Below are positions 41,848-49,791 of a DNA stretch of 64,000 nt, in pieces. A program made the translations under genes and the position numbers. The stretch spans positions 310,001-374,000 of the forward strand of contig CALAJV010000010.1 of NCBI GenBank assembly GCA_937922805.1. Reading direction: 5' to 3'. The DNA is from an uncultured Acidimicrobiales bacterium (GTDB lineage: Bacteria; Actinomycetota; Acidimicrobiia; Acidimicrobiales; SZUA-35). The notes below the pieces were generated by a model. The model did not search any database. It worked only from the letters and a program-made list of their open reading frames with translations, and had not been told where the DNA came from. Positions within the stretch are counted from its first letter, which is position 1; every line of letters begins with the position of its first letter.

Positions 41848-42963
41848 GTGATTATCGGATGCCCAACAGAGATCAAAAGCAACGAGCGAAGGGTCGGGCT
41901 AACACCCAACAGTGCCCAGGAGCTTAGGCGTGCTGGACACGACGTCGTCATTCAATCGGGCGCCGGGTTAGGCATTGGCGCCGACGACGCCGCCTACGAA
42001 ATGGTTGGCGCGAAGATCATGGCAGATGCGGCGGCCGTTTTTGAAGCAAGCGAGATGATCGTCAAAGTGAAAGAGCCTCAGGCAGTTGAGCGAGCAATGC
42101 TGCGACCTGATCATGTTCTGTTCACCTATCTTCACCTAGCCCCAGATCCTGAACAGACTGCCGACTTAGTCAACAGCGGTGCTACCTGCATTGCATACGA
42201 GACTGTCACTTCGGCTAAAGGTGATCTGCCGTTGTTGGCTCCGATGTCTAAAGTCGCAGGCCGAATGAGCGTCCAAGCCGGTGCCTATCATTTGGAAGCA
42301 CCACAAGGTGGCGCTGGCCTATTATTAGGCGGAGTGCCTGGAGTCCCGCCTGCAAGCGTGGTCGTAATTGGTGGTGGCGTCGTTGGTGAGAATGCAATCG
42401 AAATGGCAGTTGGGCTTGGAGCCGATTGTTCGGTTCTAGACCGTGACAGCCACGTCTTGGATCGGCTAGCGAAGCGATTCGGGCCTGCCCTTCGAACTAT
42501 TCACAGCAACGCGGCGACAACGTGGGAAGCGGTTGTAAACGCTGACCTTGTGATCGGCGCAGTCCTCGTTCGAGGAGATCGAGCGCCGAAGATCGTCTCT
42601 GAAGACATGGTCAAAGCTATGCGACCAGGGTCGGTTTTGGTTGATGTGGCAATCGATCAAGGTGGCTGCATGGAAACGTCGAAGGCGACGACCCACGCCG
42701 AACCGACCTATCTCGTGCACGACGTTGTCCACTACTGCGTTGCCAATATGCCTGGTGCCGTGCCTCGGACCTCTACCTACGCTCTCAATAACGAGACGCT
42801 ACCGTTCACGTTGGCGCTGGCTAATAAGGGAGTCCGAGGGGCCTTAGAACAAGATGAATACCTCCGCAAAGGTCTAAATGTCGCTAATGGCAAGGTGACT
42901 GAGCCGGCGGTCGCCGACGAACTAGGTTATGAGTTTGTGGCACCTCTAGATGCGCTTGATTAA
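41848..42963 (+). CDS. ald: Alanine dehydrogenase
   Basis: A 371-residue NAD-dependent enzyme that interconverts L-alanine with pyruvate and ammonia. The start ([19 protein letters not shown]) carries the substrate Arg, VKVKEPQ the substrate Lys, FTYLHLAPD the catalytic His, and [20 protein letters not shown] the NAD motif. [19 protein letters not shown] is the usual late signature. Length equals known Ald proteins. AGAGGGAG precedes the GTG start. It is divergent from an Lrp-type gene that probably activates it with alanine. Confidence 0.96.
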   Translation: MIIGCPTEIKSNERRVGLTPNSAQELRRAGHDVVIQSGAGLGIGADDAAYEMVGAKIMADAAAVFEASEMIVKVKEPQAVERAMLRPDHVLFTYLHLAPDPEQTADLVNSGATCIAYETVTSAKGDLPLLAPMSKVAGRMSVQAGAYHLEAPQGGAGLLLGGVPGVPPASVVVIGGGVVGENAIEMAVGLGADCSVLDRDSHVLDRLAKRFGPALRTIHSNAATTWEAVVNADLVIGAVLVRGDRAPKIVSEDMVKAMRPGSVLVDVAIDQGGCMETSKATTHAEPTYLVHDVVHYCVANMPGAVPRTSTYALNNETLPFTLALANKGVRGALEQDEYLRKGLNVANGKVTEPAVADELGYEFVAPLDALD

Positions 42964-43114
42964 GTAGCCATTTTGGCTCCGATTCGACGTAGTAGATCTA
43001 CCTAACTGAACCAACTTCGTTGGCCGAAGTTTGGCTTCAATACAGCAATTTGTGCTGCCTCAAAGCCCAATGGTTGTTTGTATCTAGACCTTTGGTGCGA
43101 GATACTGGAAGGAC

Positions 43115-43678
43115 ATGGCGATCCGTAATGGACTGGGACCCAAATTTGGGTCGGTGTTGACTGGAGCCCAAAATGGCTCCAGTCGGGATTTTGAGCTCCT
43201 TTTCCGCGCCTACTCGGGCCCAGTAACGGCGTTTGCCTCTGCTCGTGGAAATGACGACCCTGAAGCTATCTCAAACGACGTTCTCCTAAAGGTATTTCAG
43301 CACCTTGATGGCTTTGATGGGGACGAGTCGGCCTTTACCGGCTGGGTATTTGCGATTGCCCGAAATCGCCTGATCGACGCCCACCGAGCCGCAGCTCGAC
43401 GACCAGCCGTCGCTGATGGCGTTGAGGTACCCGAAGAAGGGTTTGAACAATCCTCGGAAGAGGCCGCTCTTCGGGGGCTTTCGCTCCAGAGCACGATCTC
43501 TCAGCTTGAGTGCCTCACCGACGATCAGAGGGACGTAATTGCGCTTCGAATGGTGGCGGATCTAAGTTTGGAACAAGTTTCTGAAATCGTAGAACGCCCT
43601 GTTTCAGCGGTAAAAGCGCTCCAAAGACGGGGTTTGCGCCGACTCCAAAAAGAAATTCTGCCAGCAGGCGTATCCTAA
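43115..43678 (+). CDS. ECF-type RNA polymerase sigma factor
   Basis: A 187-residue sigma-70 family protein with region 2 (FELLFRAYSGPVTAFASARG; FTGWVFAIARNRLIDAHRAA) and region 4 (LTDDQRDVIALRMVADLSLE; RPVSAVKALQRRGLRRL). It is related in its end motif to the sigma part of the fusion at 33.5 kb (VTAVKAMQRRAL). GGAAGGAC precedes ATG 43115. A 10-bp perfect hairpin (43159-43184) lies in codons 15-24, before the sigma core. The following gene, 28 bp away, encodes the probable anti-sigma factor. Confidence 0.92.
   Translation: MAIRNGLGPKFGSVLTGAQNGSSRDFELLFRAYSGPVTAFASARGNDDPEAISNDVLLKVFQHLDGFDGDESAFTGWVFAIARNRLIDAHRAAARRPAVADGVEVPEEGFEQSSEEAALRGLSLQSTISQLECLTDDQRDVIALRMVADLSLEQVSEIVERPVSAVKALQRRGLRRLQKEILPAGVS
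43159..43184 (+). other. Perfect 10-bp hairpin in the 5' coding part of the sigma gene
   Basis: GACTGGAGCC (43159-43168) pairs with GGCTCCAGTC (43175-43184) around CAAAAT. It encodes variable residues before sigma region 2, so it may be kept for RNA structure rather than protein sequence. Confidence 0.5.
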
Positions 43679-43706
43679 TTCGCCCCCACGACGTGTATAC
43701 GGTTAC

Positions 43707-44555
43707 ATGGAACCTCGACTCACAGACGAACAGCTCGAAGCTGCTCTGAACGACCAACTTGATCCGGCCTTTGCCGATCATCCGGTTGCGTCGTTTTTCC
43801 GTGAGGGCGCGGCTGCCTTCGATGCCGTCCGGCCCGGTACGCCAAGTGCGGCCTTGTCGGAGTTCCTTGGAGTTCGAGCCAACGCAGATCTAGAAAGGTC
43901 CGGTGGCGAAGCCGCCGATATCCCGATCATCGCTTCGGCATCAGTCATTGAGCCGGTTGCGGCCGAGACCAAACCAGAACTTGAAATCGACGTTCAACCA
44001 GAAGTAGATGAGAACGCATTCAGGCCGGCGGTTCAGCCGCTGAACGAAGAAGCTCCACTTTGGGCTCCGGTCATTCAGCCGGTATTCGACGAAGAACGAG
44101 CCTTCCCAGAAAATCCTTACGAACTGAGCACTCACGTCGACGAAACACCTGATGCTGAGGTCTACTGGCTAGACGCAGACCGGGATCGTGCGATTGATAT
44201 GGAACCGGAGATCTCTGAATCGTCGATTCCCCATCTGGCCCGACGTCGAACAGCCATCTTGGCTGCAGTCATCGCCGCAATTGTCGGTGGGGCCCAAGCG
44301 ACCGGCACGATGGACCTTCTTCCTCGACGAGTGGTTGATATGGCCGCCGGTCACGAGGGGGCGACGCTTAACGAAGGTCGCAAACCGACCGATCCGTCGC
44401 CAGAAGAAATCGGCGATGCTGATGATGATCGAATTGAACCAGTCGGTGAAGACACACCGGCTGATTTAGAAACCGACGAAGTGAACAAGCCAAAGGCCAA
44501 CCTTCGTCCGGTGCAGCGAGGAAATCAGTCTAACGACCAAGGTGGAGCCGTATAG
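43707..44555 (+). CDS. Probable single-pass anti-sigma factor
   Basis: A 282-residue protein directly after the sigma gene. A cytoplasmic part of about 178 residues begins with LTDEQLEAALNDQLDPAFAD and continues as an acidic, Pro/Glu-rich region. One hydrophobic helix follows at 181-199 (AILAAVIAAIVGGAQATG), then an 80-residue acidic extracytoplasmic tail. No HCC zinc motif is seen, so it is not a ZAS-type anti-sigma factor; the assignment rests on gene order and topology. The hairpin array begins 100 bp downstream. Confidence 0.7.
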   Translation: MEPRLTDEQLEAALNDQLDPAFADHPVASFFREGAAAFDAVRPGTPSAALSEFLGVRANADLERSGGEAADIPIIASASVIEPVAAETKPELEIDVQPEVDENAFRPAVQPLNEEAPLWAPVIQPVFDEERAFPENPYELSTHVDETPDAEVYWLDADRDRAIDMEPEISESSIPHLARRRTAILAAVIAAIVGGAQATGTMDLLPRRVVDMAAGHEGATLNEGRKPTDPSPEEIGDADDDRIEPVGEDTPADLETDEVNKPKANLRPVQRGNQSNDQGGAV

Positions 44556-44654
44556 GAACCGATCGAATGAACTCACAAGGTTCTGTGATACAGAGAGCCG
44601 TTCATAGTCGAGCTGCCAAACCAATGGCAGCCAATGTGTGCCTTTCTGAGGCGG
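44556..44654. other. Lead-in to the hairpin array
   Basis: TCTGTGATACAGA (44582-44594) is an inverted repeat and GCTGCCA/TGGCAGC (44612-44631) a 7-bp hairpin without the TGGTGGG loop. I see no clear promoter. Confidence 0.4.
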
Positions 44655-45383
44655 GACCCTGAGATAGCGTCTGGTGGGGATGTTGCTTGAAGGTCAAGTC
44701 AGAAAGCACAAACCGGTACACACTCTTTTGGTGGGATTGAGTGTGCGATCGGAGTTCGAGGTAGCGGCGCTTGGTGGGAGCGCTGCAACCTCGAAGGCAA
44801 GTTAGCAAGGCACAACACGTTCAGTCATACTTGGGTCGAAGGTCCGGTGGGGATTTTCGACCCAAAGTCTGGCTGGTGGGGAACTATCCGAAACGCCCGG
44901 TGGGTGGGCGTATCGGGATTCGAGGTTGTTGCACTCGGTGGTAGTGAAACAACCTCGAGTCGGTGTATCAGGATCATTCGTCTGGTGGGGATGGATGATC
45001 CTGAGGTTCTTGTCCGGGTTGCGAGCTTGGTGGGGCTCGTTGCTCGGACGGGATTCTGAAATGGGAAAAAGTAGGTTGTAAAGATAGTCGTACGTGCAAG
45101 ACGGCGGGTATCCAAGGTCATTCGTCTGGTGGGGATGGTTGATCTTGGAGGTTCTTGTCCGGGTTGCGAGCTTGGTGGGGCTCGTTGCCCGGATGAGCAT
45201 GATGGTTTCCCGGGTCATTTGTCTGGTGGGGATAAATGACCCGGATTTCTTCGAGGGGCGAAAACAAGAATCGTCGCTCGATCGAGCACTTGCTAGTGGT
45301 AGGCAAGTAGTTGTTCACCATCAGTGTGAACACGCGAGGATCTGTCCGGGCTGCAACTACCTGGTGGGGTACGCAGCTCGGAC
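44655..45383. repeat. Array of about a dozen hairpins with conserved TGGTGGG loops (candidate structured RNA)
   Basis: Gene-free stretch between convergent genes. Hairpins (loop in brackets): 44655-44695 [44672-44678], 44719-44745 [44729-44735], 44755-44795 [44772-44778], 44831-44865 [44845-44851, CGGTGGG], 44886-44919 [44899-44905, GGTGGGT], 44921-44957 [44936-44942, CGGTGGT], 44968-45004 [44983-44989], 45013-45048 [45028-45034], 45112-45148 [45127-45133], 45158-45193 [45173-45179], 45210-45244 [45224-45230], 45344-45383 [45362-45368]. A further TGGTGGG at 44874 has no clear stem. Hairpins at 45288-45308 and 45312-45332 carry AGTGGT and unrelated loops. Stems run about 8-17 bp and differ in sequence; five share GTC/GAT next to the loop. 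The transcribed strand is not known. Confidence 0.85.
44968..45193. repeat. Duplicated two-hairpin unit within the array
   Basis: The unit 44968-45048 recurs at 45112-45193 with an offset of 144-145 bp. Pair 44968/45004 is T-A in one copy and C-G in the other (45112/45148). Pair 44971/45001 is G-C against A-T (45115/45145). Another changes A-T to G-T. In the second hairpin T45044 becomes C45189, both pairing with G. These are compensatory or neutral changes that keep the stems. Confidence 0.8.
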
Positions 45384-45404
45384 TCCTCATCGTCAAACCA
45401 GCGT

Positions 45405-46178
45405 TTACAGATCGGTGCCTTGTTGAGAACGGAATTGGGCTGGCGTCTCGTTTGTGAGACGGGCGAACCGATGGGTTAAGTCAGCTTGATCGTAAAAGCC
45501 GGTTTCGATCGCAATGTCAGCGACAGAAAGTTCAGTATTGATGAGTAGCTCAGCTGCCTTGTCCACTCGAGCCCGCAATACATATTGCTTGGCCGACAGA
45601 CCGAAAGTCTTTCGCATCCGACGTTCGAGCTGAGATGTCGAACATTCGGCTATGGTCGCTAAGTCGGCAACGCGGATTGTGGTAGCTAGGTTGGAACGAA
45701 CGTGATCCAAAACTCGGCTTAGCGATCTGACGGCCGTGTCGTCAGCGCTGGGTGTGCGTAGGTCTCGACTAATACTGACCAGTCCGGTGATCGAACTTCG
45801 GTCTTGTTGAGCAGCAACCGGAATTTTGTTGGTCAGGTACCAGCCAAGCGAGCCGTCTTCTCGTCGAATTAGTTCGAGCTCGTCTCGTAAGGTCTTTCCT
45901 TCAGCTAGTACGACCGAATCTTGTTCTTCGTAGCGCTGGGCTAGGGCCGGTCCGAATAGCTCAGTAGCTCGGAATCCGATTACCTCTCTTTTGGATTTGC
46001 GGCCGGTCCGTCGCACGAACGCGCTGTTGACAGCGACGTATCGACCGTCCAATCCCTTCATGCAGAAAATCACATCGATTAGCAGATCGAGTAACTCGAG
46101 TAGTTCATCTTGGCAAGCGAAGACTGCCGGGCCGGTGGAGCCAACGTCAGTCGCGGGATCTACAGGATCTTCAGCCAC
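45405..46178 (-). CDS. PAS-domain AraC-type regulator, probable putA regulator
   Basis: A 257-residue protein. Residues 25-140 form a PAS sensor domain (DVIFCMKGLDGRYVAVNSAF; LELIRREDGSLGWYLTNKIP). Residues 150-255 are the AraC double helix-turn-helix (VADLATIAECSTSQLERRMR; VADIAIETGFYDQADLTHRF). It is divergent from putA over 136 bp and is the likely proline-responsive or redox-responsive activator; this is inferred from position. The GTG start 46178 stands 7 nt after TAGATT (46186-46191, minus strand), again a leaderless layout. The hairpin array lies past its 3' end. Confidence 0.85.
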   Translation of the reverse strand: MAEDPVDPATDVGSTGPAVFACQDELLELLDLLIDVIFCMKGLDGRYVAVNSAFVRRTGRKSKREVIGFRATELFGPALAQRYEEQDSVVLAEGKTLRDELELIRREDGSLGWYLTNKIPVAAQQDRSSITGLVSISRDLRTPSADDTAVRSLSRVLDHVRSNLATTIRVADLATIAECSTSQLERRMRKTFGLSAKQYVLRARVDKAAELLINTELSVADIAIETGFYDQADLTHRFARLTNETPAQFRSQQGTDL

Positions 46179-46314
46179 TGGTCTAAATCTACATTGTCGA
46201 CGACTCGGACGGGGTGAGCGCTTGCAGGCAGTCCGCTCCAGTTGTAGTTTCTGTTCGCCAAATTAGCTCGGAACCTACAATAATCAGGGGCAGTTTCTAG
46301 CCGATACTCTATCT

Positions 46315-49300
46315 ATGGGCAATAAGGGAACCGGCAGTGAGAGCACAGGCGATGAGAGTACGAGCGGTGAGAGTACCGTTGCGAGCGAACATTGGCCGTT
46401 AGGCTCCCCGGATCCGCTGGCCGAGGTCACTGAACAAGCAGTCTCGCAGGTGAAGCAGTGGCTCCAGACAGCTAAAGAAATAGAAACGAGGGCGGAGCGG
46501 ATAGCCGTCGAACAGCTGAGCGGAGTTGTAGCGGATCCGAGCGGTGTCCGTTTCGCCATGCGATTCGTTGATCGAGTGATACGACCTGAGGATCACAAGA
46601 CTGCGGCCGGTCAACTCGTCGGACTTGTTGAGAGCGGTCAACTACCGGGCTTTCTTTCCGCTGCTGACAAGCTGCTTCTGAGAGCTGGAGCCAAGCTAGC
46701 ACCGGTGATTCCTCAGGTGGTGATGCCGTTGGCGGCCCGTCGGATGCGAGGTCTTGTCGGCCACCTTGTTGTCGACTCGAAGCAAGACGCTATGGCCCAA
46801 CACTTGCGATCGCGCAGCGCTGAGGGATTTGGGCTAAACGTGAACCTTCTCGGTGAAGCCGTTCTAGGCGATAAAGAAGCCGACCGGCGACACGATGAAG
46901 CCTTACGGCTGCTTGATCAACCTGACGTTGACTACGTTTCGGTGAAGGTGTCGGCGGTAGTCTCGCAGCTGAACGAATGGGACTACGAAGGAAGCCTAGA
47001 GCGGGTAATCGAACGGCTCCGTTCGTTGTTCCAAAAAGCGGCAAAGACCTCGCCTCCGACCTTCATAAATCTGGATATGGAGGAGTACCACGATCTAGAG
47101 CTCACCCTTGATGCCTTTATGGCGCTACTCGACGAATCGGAATTTCACCCGATTGATGCTGGCATCGTCCTTCAGGCCTATCTACCTGATTCATTCAACG
47201 CGTTGAAGACCTTGGAACAGTGGTCCACCGCACGGCAAGCGAAGGTTGTAGACGGCCTACCGGGAGGAACAACCAAAGTTCGCCTGGTCAAGGGTGCGAA
47301 TCTGGCAATGGAAAAAGTCGACGCCGCGATGAGTGGCTGGGAGCAGGCCCCATACCGTACTAAGGCCGAAACCGACGCCAACTACAAACGATGCCTTGAT
47401 TGGGTTCTCACTCCGCAGCGGACAGCGGCGCTAAAGGTTGGCGTCGCCAGCCACAACCTCTTCGACATCGCGTTCGCCCATCTGCTGGCTGAAGAGCGAG
47501 GGGTGTCTAATCGGGTCGAGTTCGAAATGCTCGAAGGTATGGCGCCCGCTCATTCCCGAGCCGTTCGCGACAGCAGCAACGGACTGCTGCTCTACACACC
47601 AGCGGTAGCCGAAGCTGACTTCGATGTCGCCATTAGCTATCTGTTTCGCAGGCTAGAAGAGAACGCAACCGATGAGAATTTTATCCACCATTTGTTCAAG
47701 ATGAAGCCGGACGGTCCAGCCATGCGACTCGAGGAAGGTCGCTTCCGAGACGCGGTTCGCGACAGGTGGACTGTTGGCTCGGAGCCGCAACGAACGCAGA
47801 ATCGTCTGACCGAAGAGCCTTCAGTCGACGACAAACCGTTCTTCAACGAACCCGACACCGACCCGACATTGCCGGCCAACCGAGACTGGGCGGCCAACGT
47901 TCTTGGGTCGCAACCCACCCCGGTAACCCACACAGTCATTGATGAGCTTGCTGCGGTTGATGCTGAACTCGCCACGGCGCGAGCAGCCCAAGTTGGTTGG
48001 AGTGCCAGATCAGCTTCCGATCGACGGCAAGTCTTACGTAATGTTGCGGCCGAGATCGCTAGGCGTCGAGGCGACCTGATCTCGGCCATGATTCATGAAG
48101 CAAATAAGACGTTCGCCCAAGCAGATTTGGAAATCTCAGAAGCGATCGACTTCGCTCGTTACTACGGCGATCGTGGTCTCGATCTTGGCGAGATGGTGGA
48201 TGCCGATTTCGAGCCGCTCGGCGTGGTCACCGTTGTTCCGCCTTGGAACTTCCCGGTAGCGATACCGGTCGGAGGAGTGACTTCGGCGCTAGCAGCTGGA
48301 AACGCAGTTGTTCTAAAACCAGCTCCTGAAACGCCGAAATGTGCGGAGATTGTCGCTGAGTGTTGTTGGGCCGGAGGAGTTCCTTCGGAGGTTCTTCGCT
48401 ACGTCAGAGTTCCCGACAACGACACCGGTCGTCACCTAATCACTCACAACGAAGTAGATGCCATCATTTTGACTGGGGCCTACGAAACGGCAGAGCTATT
48501 CCGTTCCTGGAAACCTGACTTGAAGATCTTTGCCGAGACATCAGGCAAGAACGCGCTGATCATTACTGAGAATTCAGATATAGATCTGGCCGTTGCTGAT
48601 TTAGTCGCTTCTGCTTTCGGGCACTCCGGGCAAAAGTGTTCAGCAGCTAGCCTCGGGATCTGTGTCGGCGGCGTTTATGATTCCCCCCGACTTCGACGTC
48701 AACTGGTTGATGCAGTCGCCAGCCTTGAGGTTGGTCCGGCTGCCAATCTGTCAACTTCGATGGGGCCAACCATCACCGAACCTGAAGGCAAACTGCTTCG
48801 TGGACTGTCTCAACTTGACGACGGCGAAGAATGGCTTGTGAAGCCAACGAAGCTTGACGTTGGCCTCTGGAGCCCAGGTATTCGTCTAGGAGTCACCGCC
48901 GGGTCGTGGTTCCACCAAACTGAGTGTTTTGGGCCGGTGTTAGGTTTGATGCGGGCCGATGACTTGGGCGACGCAATCGACAAGCAGAACGCGTCAGCGT
49001 TTGGGCTAACTGGAGGAATTCATTCGCTCGACGAAGATGAGATTGAGCAGTGGCTTGAACAGGTTGAGGTAGGAAACGCGTACATCAACCGTCAAATAAC
49101 TGGCGCCATTGTTCAACGCCAACCCTTTGGAGGTTGGAAGCGATCTGCCATTGGCCCAGGAGCCAAGGCTGGGGGCCCAAACTATGTGGCTCAGCTCGGG
49201 ACCTGGAAACCAACCGACTCCGAAGCAGACGACAAAGAATGGTTGGCCAAAGCCATGGCCAGCGACGATGTGGCCTGGGCTGGCGAATTCTCGACAGAAC

Positions 49301-49683
49301 ATGATCCGACTGGATTGTTTTGCGAATCGAATGTCTTCCGGTATCGCCCGATTGAACGAATAGCAATCCGAGTCGAACAAGGGCAGCCACCTCGGCTCTT
49401 TAAGCGGGTGGTGGCAGCGGCTAAGAAGTGCGGAGTTGCGGTCACCGTGTCGACCTTCGAAACTGAAACCGCAGGTGAGTTCGCATCTCGATTGCCGACG
49501 CTTGGGGTGTCACGAGTTAGAGTGATTGGTGAAGTCGATCCGGCCATAAGGAAAGCGGCGAACGGCAATGAATTGCACATTGCCAACGATCCAGTAACAA
49601 GCCAAGGCCGACTCGAACTGCTCCACTATTTAAAGGAGCAGGCGGTTAGTAAAACGCTGCATCGATACGGGAACTTGCTCTAA
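46315..49683 (+). CDS. putA: Bifunctional proline dehydrogenase / L-glutamate-gamma-semialdehyde dehydrogenase
   Basis: A 1122-residue two-enzyme protein that oxidises proline to glutamate. Residues 60-490 are the FAD proline dehydrogenase barrel (VDYVSVKVSAVVSQLN; RLVKGANLAMEKVDA; EFEMLEGMAPAHSRAV). Residues 510-1000 are the NAD aldehyde dehydrogenase (VVPPWNFPVAIPVGG), with Glu741 in AETSGKNALI and catalytic Cys775 in GHSGQKCSA. A C-terminal extension of about 120 residues follows. The first 35 residues are a Gly/Ser/Thr/Glu run encoded by short imperfect DNA repeats and are probably disordered. There is no ribbon-helix-helix domain, so it does not regulate itself. GATACT ends 6 nt before the ATG. 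Confidence 0.96.
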   Translation: MGNKGTGSESTGDESTSGESTVASEHWPLGSPDPLAEVTEQAVSQVKQWLQTAKEIETRAERIAVEQLSGVVADPSGVRFAMRFVDRVIRPEDHKTAAGQLVGLVESGQLPGFLSAADKLLLRAGAKLAPVIPQVVMPLAARRMRGLVGHLVVDSKQDAMAQHLRSRSAEGFGLNVNLLGEAVLGDKEADRRHDEALRLLDQPDVDYVSVKVSAVVSQLNEWDYEGSLERVIERLRSLFQKAAKTSPPTFINLDMEEYHDLELTLDAFMALLDESEFHPIDAGIVLQAYLPDSFNALKTLEQWSTARQAKVVDGLPGGTTKVRLVKGANLAMEKVDAAMSGWEQAPYRTKAETDANYKRCLDWVLTPQRTAALKVGVASHNLFDIAFAHLLAEERGVSNRVEFEMLEGMAPAHSRAVRDSSNGLLLYTPAVAEADFDVAISYLFRRLEENATDENFIHHLFKMKPDGPAMRLEEGRFRDAVRDRWTVGSEPQRTQNRLTEEPSVDDKPFFNEPDTDPTLPANRDWAANVLGSQPTPVTHTVIDELAAVDAELATARAAQVGWSARSASDRRQVLRNVAAEIARRRGDLISAMIHEANKTFAQADLEISEAIDFARYYGDRGLDLGEMVDADFEPLGVVTVVPPWNFPVAIPVGGVTSALAAGNAVVLKPAPETPKCAEIVAECCWAGGVPSEVLRYVRVPDNDTGRHLITHNEVDAIILTGAYETAELFRSWKPDLKIFAETSGKNALIITENSDIDLAVADLVASAFGHSGQKCSAASLGICVGGVYDSPRLRRQLVDAVASLEVGPAANLSTSMGPTITEPEGKLLRGLSQLDDGEEWLVKPTKLDVGLWSPGIRLGVTAGSWFHQTECFGPVLGLMRADDLGDAIDKQNASAFGLTGGIHSLDEDEIEQWLEQVEVGNAYINRQITGAIVQRQPFGGWKRSAIGPGAKAGGPNYVAQLGTWKPTDSEADDKEWLAKAMASDDVAWAGEFSTEHDPTGLFCESNVFRYRPIERIAIRVEQGQPPRLFKRVVAAAKKCGVAVTVSTFETETAGEFASRLPTLGVSRVRVIGEVDPAIRKAANGNELHIANDPVTSQGRLELLHYLKEQAVSKTLHRYGNLL

Positions 49684-49791
49684 CGGCAGTCAGATTCAGC
49701 CTGTTCGATTACGGTTCTGGAAGCCCTAATTGAGAGTGTCTAACATCTGTGTTAGACAATGTAAGCTGATCTGACTTCGTGGGAGAGAAAA

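Noticed and set aside
44655..45383. CRISPR array
   Set aside because: There is no constant repeat of 24-40 bp and no even spacer length. Only the 7-nt loop is constant while the stems vary, and no cas genes are near.
44802..45426. Overlapping ORFs of up to 138 codons on both strands inside the hairpin array
   Set aside because: Their repeated peptide words (for example PHQTND on the minus strand) are translations of the repeated loops; they have no ribosome sites, no known domain and conflict with each other.
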